From NCBI RefSeq assembly GCF_033958435.1, contig NC_134137.1:156389001-156453000 (forward strand): a stretch of DNA of 64,000 nucleotides. Direction: 5' to 3'. Source of the stretch: Carettochelys insculpta. Lineage: Eukaryota; Chordata; Testudines; Carettochelyidae. Every line of letters starts with the position of its first letter. Positions within the stretch are counted from its first letter, which is position 1. Below are positions 55,494 through 64,000 of the stretch, one piece after another. Made by a program: the position numbers and the translations under genes. Under the pieces are notes generated by a model. The model was not told the DNA's origin. It searched no databases and was given only the letters and a program-made list of their open reading frames with translations.

Positions 55494-56565
55494 GTAAGAA
55501 ATGTTTTCAAATATTTTCTTATAGGATTTGATGATGAAAATAAATCCTCTTCTGGGAAAAAAGACAATCTAAATGTAGAGAGTGACTATGACTACAAGGT
55601 GACTATGATTACTAAAATTAAAGGACCTAATTCTCCACTGCTTACACCTTGTGCAGTCATTAACATCAGCTCAAAAATGAGTGTAAAGGGTACCTAAAAT
55701 ACTACTGTGTGAGTGCAGAAATCTGATTTGGTAGCATTTTATATCCAACTTGTGTAGACGTAAGTGATTGTCTGGATTCATCTGGGGCAGTAGAAAATGA
55801 AGCTCTCTGATTGCGTTTCCCTGATGTTCCATTGATGTTACTGAGGTTGTATGGATTAGGTCCTGTCATGTCTATTGTCAGGGTTACACAGGGATGGTAA
55901 ATATCTATAAAGGCTGCTGATAAAATGATACTCTTCAAATGGAATAAGTGAGATGTGAATCCATACAATTCTGGGTTTTTTAGACTAGTGTTAATGTATT
56001 GATTTTGATGGAATTATGGCTGATTGTCAGTGGTATAAGTGAGAGAAGAATAATCACCAAGAAGTACTTATGTTTGAGTAGCACAGTGAAATCTTTTTTG
56101 GTTAAATTCTTTTTTTAATAAATAATTAGGACCAAATCCTATGACACCCGCACATAAAGGTGGCTATAAACAGTACTGTAATTTCAACTAATTATTTATT
56201 ACTATACAGAAGAGATATTCAGGCTATTACTTTACATACGCATGTTTTTGTGATCAGTTTAAAACGAGTGATTACTTTATAATTATAATGTGTACTTATA
56301 GATTATAAGGGGGGAGCTATAGATATCCAGAAAACAGATGCTATCATATTATAGAAATTTTAAAGCAGAGTAGGTCATTTCAGGGGTTCTGACTGTTTCA
56401 TTTATTCTGAATAAGATTTTCTTCAGTGTGCAAGCTTGTCAATCAAATGTTTAATGAGGATGAGAAAATGTGAATGGGGAGACTTGGAACATCACTACAA
56501 ATTAATTAGGCTTCATGAAAGCGTTTGTTTTCTAAATTGCTATTATTATTTTGTGGCCTTTATAG
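55494..56565. other. CXorf58 intron 5, no feature recognised
   Basis: AT-rich intron without recognisable repeats. Confidence 0.5.
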
Positions 56566-56795
56566 TATATCAGTAACCTGGATGAGACCCCAGCGTATTT
56601 TGGTGGCAGGGATAACTGCTGGAGAAAATTGTCTCTGGAAAACTTTCCCAGGACAATGATAATGTATGATATAATGGATTATGCACAGTCCAGGACACTG
56701 TCAAATCAACTTAAGAAGAAGCTGACATTTCTGCTCCTGAGGCCACAGAATGAAGAGATACTTCATGATCAACTCATGACTGTTTGTCGAGTCAG
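56566..56795 (+). CDS. CXorf58: CXorf58 orthologue, exon 6
   Basis: A 230-bp exon with acceptor CCTTTATAG and donor AG|GTAAAA. It reads YISNLDETPAYFGGRDNCWR at the start; later blocks are KLSLENFPRTMIMYDIMDYA and LLLRPQNEEILHDQL. Matches to human include GGR.N.WRKL.LEN.PRTM.MYDI and FLL.RP..EI..HQL. It ends in a split Arg codon, so a further exon (human continues with GPYL) is expected; I found no match for it up to 64000, so the 3' end is probably outside the window. Confidence 0.95.
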
Positions 56796-57690
56796 GTAAA
56801 AAAATACCAACTTATCTACAAGAACAAGCTTAATTATTATTTAGAATTTCTATGCTTTTGTACTTTATTTTAAGGATCTCAAAACACTTATTAATTAATG
56901 TTTACCAAACACCAGTGACAGTGGTAAAATTATCCCTATTTATGTCTGGATAAACTGTCACAGAAGAGTTCAGTGACTTGCCAAAGTTCATACGTGAAGT
57001 CAGTATTGAGTCCAGGGTAGCACCCAGGACTTATTTCTAGTCCTATTCACTAACTAATATTGTCTTGGAGATTGTCTAACAAGATCTTAATTTGTTTTGT
57101 AGCAATAGATCTGCACAATCATTTCTTGCCAATATAACAATAAATATGTGCCACAAATCTCTATGTGTAATAGAAAAAAACAGATTTTGTATTACATTCT
57201 TATTTAAACTACTAATGCCATTTTATAACTTATACCATTAAACATCTATGTGTTTCTCACTAACACGTGGGGAAATAATGTCAATATCATGTGTCTTGAT
57301 AGACTCTTAAATCGCAAATATACTTGTTTTTAAAAGAGAGCTTAACCCAAATCTTTTCTCTACGTATGAGAAAAGTATTGAAAACATAACACTGAATTAT
57401 GTCAATCTTGTTTTAACTTTCAGCACATCTTTCTATAAATTTCCCTTTTAGGGTATTTTTTTAAAATGAGCTGATTTTTTCAACTTTTTAATTTTAATTA
57501 GAAGAGTGCTGTCAAATTTGGCAGGCCTCTGCCTGTCTCCTATAAAATTATGTTGTTCACTATATTACTATATTGACATCCATGAAATGTGAATTCATCT
57601 CTTCAACCAGTAGTTCTCAGCATAGGTATAAATGGTGATCATGCAAATCTCCCAGTGATTCCCTGCCAGTATATGTCCAAGTATTTTAAA
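56796..57690. other. Intron after CXorf58 exon 6, no feature recognised
   Basis: AT-rich. No exon matching the next part of CXorf58 is visible here. Confidence 0.5.
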
Positions 57691-57895
57691 GGGAGGGATA
57701 ATTCAGTGGTTCGAGTATTGACCTGCTAAACCCAGGGTTGTGAGCTCAATCCTTGAGGAAGCCATTTGGGGTGTAGGGCAAATAGATTTAAAAAAAAAAT
57801 TCGGTTAGGGATGGTGCTTGGTCCTTCTCTAAGGGCAGGGGGCTGGATTCCATGACCTCCCAAGGTCCCTTCCAGTTCTGTGAAACGTATATTTC
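57691..57895 (+). mobile_element. tRNA-derived SINE of the turtle CryI type
   Basis: tRNA-like head GGGATAATTCAGTGGTTCGA (A-box) and GGGTTGTGAGCTCAATCC (B-box), then GGGATGGTGCTTGGTCCTTC and the tail GACCTCCCAAGGTCCCTTCC ending in AGTTCTGTGAAACG. Complete in layout. A second copy is at 15872-16079 on the other strand. This family is my main reason for proposing a turtle. Confidence 0.88.
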
Positions 57896-58465
57896 CATAT
57901 ATTATTAAAGGGACCATGTCTACTACGAGAAATGGCAGTGTGATTTCTATTATGTATGTTGTGTCAGACCCAACTATGCTTTGCTGGTTCCCCCAATGCA
58001 GAGGAAGCCAGATTTTGCACTGCAGAGTTTATAATCTAAAATTACAAGGAAGGATGACGGGTGGAAGGAAGGGATATGTTATGCAAGCAAAATAGTTCAT
58101 CTGATGACACACATTTAATTAGTCATACTTTTATTTTAATACTTTTGTCTAGTTAAATGCATTAAATTCTTAGCACCCACCTTATCTTTCCTCCACAGCA
58201 AGCCCCAGCTTTAATTCAAGCATTCACTCCCTCCCTCCCTGCATCCAACCCCTTTCCCTTGCCTAATAGTACAGCTCACTTACAGGGTATATATATTGTG
58301 GACACTACTAGTAAGGCTACCAATTAATGCCACAACTGATCATTTTCCAATGTGATAATTTATGCACTAATAATTGGAATGAGATCACTTATCCCATTGA
58401 ATGGATTACTGATCATACCAGCCGGCAACCATGCAGTCCAACTCCTTATGAAGGTCTGGTGAGTG
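57896..58465. other. Intron after CXorf58 exon 6, no feature recognised
   Basis: AT-rich intron between the SINE and the Harbinger element. Confidence 0.45.
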
Positions 58466-58619
58466 TTAGGCCTGGTCTACACTAGGGGATAAAAATCAAA
58501 TTTAAGGAATTTAGGTCTATTTTATAAAACATCAGTCTTCACCCCAAGGCTCATTATGTTGACTTTTGTAAATCCAATTTCACCAAGAGTTAAGCCAAAA
58601 TACATTTTTCAGTATGCTA

Positions 58620-59115
58620 GTGCAGATGGAAGTATTATTAAAATTGATTTTATTAGCCTATGAAAGTATCCAACAGTGCTCAAAAACAGCAAAAGAAATG
58701 CCAATATTTATGCCAAGATATCACAAGGCATGCTTCACAAAGGGTACACCAGGAACACTCAGCAGTACTGCATTAAAATCAAGGAGCTCAGGCAGGCGTA
58801 CCAAAACACCAAAGAAGCCAGTGGTCTGTCTGTGTCATCCCCCCAAGCATGCTGCTTTTATGACCGTCTGTAAGTTATTCTGGGGACAGACCCAACCACT
58901 TCCCCAGAAAAACACCTGGACTCTTCAATAAGTGGTACTTGGCAGATCTCTGCCAGCAGCAAGGAGGATGAAGTGTGGCTTGAGGTAGTGGATGAGGAAG
59001 AGGTGGATGACAGCAGAGTGCACTCCCATGCAGAAACTGATCCCACGAGCCAGGAGCTTTTTATAACATGGAGCCAGTACCCTGATCCCAGAAGGTTTCA
59101 AGGTAAGCCATGATG
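58620..59115 (+). pseudogene. SANT/Myb-like protein of the second Harbinger element
   Basis: From 58676 a frame reads RNANIYAKISQGMLHKGYTR then KIKELRQAYQNTKEA and CCFYDRL, the second and third helices of the SANT/Myb-like domain. After shifts, an acidic segment (LEVVDEEEVDDSRVHSHAET) and a SQELFITWSQ-like end follow at 58938-59115. These features mark the accessory DNA-binding protein of Harbinger elements. Broken by frameshifts; the first helix is weak. Confidence 0.75.
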
Positions 59116-60559
59116 CTGGAGAGGGCACTTCCAGTGAGTATGCTTTCTTTTAATGATAATAGTATGGTGCAGGCATGGTGGGGTGGATCTATGGCCATTT
59201 CCATTATAACAGCTTGGTATTTCTGGGGATGGAGCACTGATCCTGTTTGGACATCTCACTGAAGGTCTCAGACAGGCACTTTTTGATTCTTCTTATGAGA
59301 TTTTTGGGAGATCTGACTTATTCCTGATTTCATGGTAAGGTACCTTGCTACACCACGCCACCAGTAAGTACTCTGGAACCATGCACCACAGAGCACTCTT
59401 GTGTATTTTCCAGCCTTGTTCCCAGACAACACAAGCATTTTTTCTGTATCCCTTTTCTTATTCTGAGGAGGCTGATGTCTCCTTTGGCAACTTAGAAGGC
59501 ATGGGAAGTTTCATGAGTCACTGTAGTGATTTTTAACGATGTTTTGCCTGTGACCCAGTACAGAGCAAAACTCATGCAGCCTGGCTGGCTTTCAAATCAT
59601 GGTGCTGCCTAAAGAAGCCCATGTGGCAAGCCCCTTCTCTCCCCGCCTGGGCTAGTGGATGATAGGACCCTGCTCTGCCTCAGGCACACACCTGCAGTGA
59701 CTTTTAATGCTTTTTTAACTTCTGCAAGCCTGCTTTTAAATCATGGCACCACTTAAAGAATTCCACATGGCAAACACCTCTCCCCCCTGGGCTGGCAGGT
59801 AATCGGATCCATGCCACAACCCCCAATGCTCAGTGGCATGTTCCATACAAACAAGGGATGAGGTGCTTCCACATTATTTTTTCCTGTTAGCCAAAAATAT
59901 CTTACCATTGGCTGCAAGGTGAACATCAGCTGCAGAAGCGCTTGAATCCTGCTGGTTGGATTCATGTATTCTCACCCTTAAGAGTTCATAGAGTGATTTG
60001 CCATGGACATATGTTCTTCCACAGAGACAGCCATTAATTCTGTCAGTACGCTCATTGTCCTGAGTAAAGATAAAAATTGACAATGTGCTTAATATTTCAA
60101 CATTTGTTTTAAACAGGAACTGACCTGGGAAGTAACAGTGGGAGGATTGGTGCCCCCCTCCAGCTGAAGTGAGATTGGGCTCCCCCTGCCTCATTTCAGA
60201 CTTCTCTCCCCATATTCAGTTCCCTCCCTTCATCGGGGCCCTAGAATGAGAGAGCGAAGGTCACGGAGATCGCTGTAGTACACTCCCAGGGACTCTCTGC
60301 ACAGAAGGCGGCTCACATTCCACCAAACATGACACGATTAGCCTGTTGTTTTTGCTATACCTATTCCTCTGCCATTAGGACTCCCTAAATAAAAAAACTG
60401 TAGTCAGAAAAACAAAGTTTTGTTTATTAGTTAACATGCTTTGGGGTTAGATGTGGTGGTGAGAGGTGTCGTGCAGTTGTAGACGGTTTCATAAAGGGCA
60501 AATAAACAGCATGGGAGGGATACTACTTAGCAGCAGGAGATTCGGATACCTGCCCACTC

Positions 60560-61660
60560 ATTCATAAACTTGGTTCTCAAGGCATTGCTGATTCGTATTG
60601 CACCTTTCTGCACTCTCCTGATTGCCCTTGTATCCAGCTGCTGATAATTACTGGCCAGGAGGTCTGCCTCTACCCCCATGCTGACATGAAATTCTCCCCC
60701 TTTGCCTCACAAATGTTATGAAAAATACAGCATGTCCCGACAACAAGGGGAATGTTTTCTTCACTGAGGTCTAAGCAAGATAACGCACCTGAACCTGGCT
60801 TTGAAACGGCCTCGAAGGCACATTCTACCACCACTCTGTACTGCTGTAGTTGAAGAACTACTTACTGAGGCCCAGGGTGCCTGTGCATGGCTGCATGAGC
60901 TGAGAAAGCAAGGAGTAAGCAGCGTCACCAAGAATCACTATGGGCATTTCCATGTCCGCAGTGTTGATTTTCTGGTCTGGGAAGCAAGTATCAGTCTAGA
61001 GCCTTCTAAACAGGCCAGAGTTGTAAAAGATATATGTCATACACCTGTCCTGACCATCTTACATTGATGCAGGTGAAACGACCTTTGTGATCCACCAACA
61101 CCTGCAAAACCATAGAGTAGTATGCCTAGCTGTTTATATATTCTGATGCCAGGTGGTCTGGCGCCAAGATGGGACATGGGTTCCATCTATGGCCCCACCA
61201 CAGTTAAGGAACCCCCGGCATCAATACCATCCACTATGTCCTGCACATTCTCCAGAGTCACTGTCTTTCTCAGGAGAAGGTTAATGATTGCCTTGGCTAT
61301 CTGGATGACAACAGCACCCACTGTAGATTTGCCCACTCCAGATTGATTTCCTGTGGACTGGTAGCTGTCTGGCATTGCAAATTTCCACAGAGCAATTGTC
61401 ACATGCTTGTGAGCTGTCAAATCAGGTCTCATTCTAGTATCGCTGGGCTTCAGGGTGGAAGACAGCAATTCACAAAATTCCATGAAAGTGGCCTTACGCA
61501 TGTGGAAGTTTTGCAGCCACTGTTGATTGTCCCCTGCCTGGAAAATGATGCAGTCCCACCAGTCCGACCTAGTTTTGCAGGGCCAGAACCTGCGCTCCAC
61601 ATTGTACAATGCGTCCGTGCTGCCACCAACTCTGCATTCCTCCTCTCCTGATCTTGACAT
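60560..61660 (-). pseudogene. Harbinger (PIF) DDE transposase, frame-shifted
   Basis: The N-terminal half is open from 61660: RFWPCKTRSDWWD, QWLQNFHMRKATFMEFCELL, the helix-turn-helix (HVTIALWKFA…STGNQSGVGKSTVGAVV) and ENVQDIVDGIDAGG, ending at 61187. Other frames then carry AIDGTHVP with the first Asp (about 61200), VILGDAAYSLL with the second Asp (about 60930), and VVVECAF with the catalytic Glu (about 60818). At least two shifts and several stops are present. This complements the first Harbinger copy, which lacks the N-terminal half. Confidence 0.85.
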
Positions 61661-61789
61661 GCAGAAATGCCCCCCACCTCAAGGCGCTTATCTTCCAGAG
61701 GCATTACATTCAGAAGTTTTTGCAGTGCAATTTGAGAAGTCATCATAAAACACTCTGCAAAAGATTGAAGCATCTGTGGTCCATCTGTT

Positions 61790-61865
61790 GGTCTATAAGG
61801 TGCCACAGGACTCCTTATTGTTTTTGCGGATAAAGACTAACACAGCTAGCCCTCTGATACTTGTG
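61790..61865 (+). mobile_element. Penelope-like 3' tail inserted in the Harbinger element
   Basis: GGTCTATAAGGTGCCACAGG, then ACTAACACAGCTAGCCCTCT and GATACTTG match the tail of the 44737-48099 family. No coding sequence. Confidence 0.7.
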
Positions 61866-62251
61866 GATCCAAGTTGTCCCTTGTAATGGCATGTGACAGG
61901 CAATGTAAAAGCAGTGTGACAATTCCCTTGGCCTTTTTTTCTCAATGGGAAGCAGGAAGTGAAAGAAATGTACTCTGGGGTGATGACATCGGACACCCAG
62001 AACCACTTGTGGCAACTTTTTTTCTCACAAGACACTGGCACAGAAACCCAAAATGCAACCGGGCTGCAGGAACTGTGGGATAGGTGCCCACAATGCACTG
62101 CTGCCACAGTCAAATTTAAGCAATTTAATGGAGACACACTGAGTCGACTTTGTGAGCAGGTGTGGACACAACTTCGACTTTATAAAAATCTGGTGTTAAA
62201 AAGTCAACTTTAATAAATTTGACTGTATTCCCAAGAGTAGCGATACCCTTA

Positions 62252-62939
62252 GATGAAGTCTGCATGGCCCCACAATTTGGACTACAGGGCCATAAATTGT
62301 AACAGGTGCTTTGTGCGTTGTGCTGTAACTCCTCCATGTGGATGCTGGTGGTTCAAGTTCAAAGATATCGAGTTCATGTTAACATAGTCCTCTTTCAAAC
62401 TTAATACAGCAGGGGAGGTATAGCACAGGATTCCAGTGCACACTGAGAGCCATACCTCAACAGTCTGAACTCCAGGGCTGTGCATTTAATGGGGTTGGAT
62501 CACGGTGCTTCTTTGCTTTTCAATTTACAGTGTAGCTGAGAGGCTGTGCATCCCATTCAGCAGTCTCTCAAATTAGCCATTGTACCATGGTTTATAAAAT
62601 TTAAAAAAAAAATCAAAATCAAATCTATCCCTCAATAGTTAGTTTCCTAGGAAGAGGAAAATTGATTACTTTTAAATAAATCAGACACAAGCAAATATAT
62701 TACTGTGATAGATACATGTAACATGCTACATTGAAAATTTATACACACATTTAAAGAGAGGACAGTGTCTGCAGGTGTATCCCTTTCTATTCCCCCATGT
62801 AGGAATGCAATCCCATCTTTACTGTTAAGTACTACCTTTTAGTGACTGTGTAATTTTACACTGGATTACCATGTTCATGTTATTTTTGACTTTAAGTTTG
62901 GCTTTCATGTATTTTTTTAGAAATTTTTGCTAGTGCTTA
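62252..62939. other. Intron after CXorf58 exon 6, no feature recognised
   Basis: AT-rich sequence; nothing to report. Confidence 0.45.
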
Positions 62940-63790
62940 TATGACCTCTGATTGCCTCATCCCCGCCCTGAGGCCCCACAACCTTCTCTGAGTTCCTGTC
63001 CTTGCTCACTCCTTCTCACCCCCCCACCTCTGTTCCTCACTGTCCCCCACCCTTGCTCGCTCATTCACTTTCACCAGGCTTGGGTAGGGACTAGGGTGCA
63101 GGAGAGGGTGAGGGCTCTAGCCTGATGTGCAGGTTTTGGGATGGGATGCAGGGATGAGGAGTTTGGAGTGCAGAAGGGGGGTCTCCTCTGGGCCTGAGGG
63201 GTTCAGAATGTGGAAGGGAGTGAGTACTCTGGGCAAGAGATGCAGGCTGTGGGGTGGGGACAGAAAAGAGTGGATCAGAGTGCTAGAGTGGGGCTCTGAG
63301 CTGGGGCAAAGAGGTTTTGAGTGTGGGAGGGGTGTGGATCTAAGAGGGAGTTTGGGGGAAAGTGGAAGCTCAGGACTGGGATAGTGGACTGAGGTGCCGG
63401 AGAGGGTTAGGAATGCAGGCTCCCAAAGATGCTAGCTTTGAGGTGGCTCCTGGAAGTGTTCAGCATGTCCTACCAGGTCCTGGGCAAAGGTGCAGCCCGG
63501 TGGAGCTGCATGCTGCCCCCTTCCATGGGCACACCACAGCAGATCCCACTGGCCACACTTCCCAGCCCCTGAGCGCTGTGGAGGCAGTGCACAGAACCGC
63601 CTCTATGCTGAGGAGCTGCAGGGACATGCTGGCTGCTTCCAGGAGCCAGAGAGAGAGACTCCCATAGCTCCACAGTGCTACCAACTGGCTATTTCGTGGC
63701 ATGTTCAGAGGTGCTGACTGGAACCGCCAGGGGTCCTTTCTAATGCGGCATTCTGGTCAAAAACCAGCTGGGCGACAACCTCACTAAGCA
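62940..63790. mobile_element. hAT-like repeat with G-rich reiterated core
   Basis: Between 63070 and 63415 short GGGGTGCAGG/GAGGGGTT-type blocks recur irregularly. The right part ends AAAAACCAGCTGGGCGACAACC, like the terminus of the turtle hAT family also seen near 50000. The frames in it are chance products of base composition. Confidence 0.45.
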
Positions 63791-64000
63791 AAGCTAAATT
63801 ATGGAGAGACAGTACCTCTGTGCTTCCATTTATATCATAACTCAAATGTTTTAAAACTATTTTCTGTAGTTAGGCAGATTGACTGCCGTGGTGTCCTTAT
63901 GGGTCTTTGGCTCGGTCGATGATGATTACCAGAAGGCTACTTGTGTGTGTGTTCAATGATATAGACCCAAAGATCGCAGAGGACCCTGAGAGGGCCTACA

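Larger units (their letters stand above)
58469..62248. mobile_element. Near full-length two-gene Harbinger transposon with TTA target duplication
   Basis: Left end GGCCTGGTCTACACTAGGGG; right end, decayed, GAGTAGCGATACCC. TTA on both sides (58466-58468, 62249-62251). Inside are a SANT/Myb-like gene (plus) and a DDE transposase gene (minus), convergent as in 10360-13470, and a small Penelope-like tail insertion at 61790-61865. More AT-rich than the first element and from a different family. Confidence 0.8.

Noticed and set aside
57691..57760. Functional tRNA gene
   Set aside because: A- and B-box-like motifs are present but the cloverleaf is degraded and the sequence continues into a SINE body and tail.
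63127..63667. Frames of 85-101 codons on the plus strand
   Set aside because: They fall in reiterated G-rich repeat sequence and show no domain.
56796..64000. Final CXorf58 exon
   Set aside because: No plus-strand segment after a suitable acceptor begins with the expected GPYL-like sequence; probably beyond 64000.

Overview
The window is vertebrate nuclear DNA: two conserved intron-bearing genes arranged head to head around a CpG island, with introns packed with transposable elements. Two tRNA-derived SINE copies of the kind I know from cryptodiran turtles, CR1 LINE 3' ends, many Harbinger elements and several Penelope-like elements point to a turtle. That is inference from repeat content; no species can be named.

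Host genes. On the minus strand, APOO (MIC26, a MICOS-complex protein of the mitochondrial inner membrane) runs from its start codon at 42106 leftwards: coding exons at 42106-42098, 25694-25584, 16636-16517 and 1551-1497. The remaining exons must lie left of base 1. On the plus strand, the CXorf58 orthologue starts 172 bp away: a probable first coding exon at 42279-42328, then exons at 42899-42998, 48794-48888, 51452-51563, 55362-55493 and 56566-56795. At least one more exon must lie past base 64000. All splice phases agree. Human APOO and CXorf58 have the same head-to-head order on Xp22.11. The shared CpG island carries an NRF1-like site and a palindromic CRE near the APOO start, and an RFX X-box-like site near the CXorf58 start.

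Mobile DNA. APOO introns (1-42097) hold hAT-like and Tigger/pogo elements, LINE remnants, a Harbinger element with two broken genes (10360-13470), CR1 and SINE copies, a solo LTR with a target-site duplication (TSD), palindromic Harbinger MITEs and a LINE reverse transcriptase (30020-31616). CXorf58 introns hold two Penelope-like composites, nested MITEs (52853-53660), a mariner-like MITE and a second two-gene Harbinger element (58469-62248).

Most unusual observation: three separate Penelope-like insertions (40028-40281, 43333-44056, 44737-48099) are each a head-to-head inverted pair of partial copies. In each case an 8-14 bp TSD surrounds the pair as a whole, so each pair was inserted as one unit. 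The largest keeps a 720-codon reverse transcriptase/GIY-YIG reading frame without stops. A second notable case is a palindromic MITE (53124-53656) whose centre holds about 225 bp copied from 1.4 kb upstream in the CXorf58 gene. I see no bacterial genes, CRISPR array, rRNA or functional tRNA gene.
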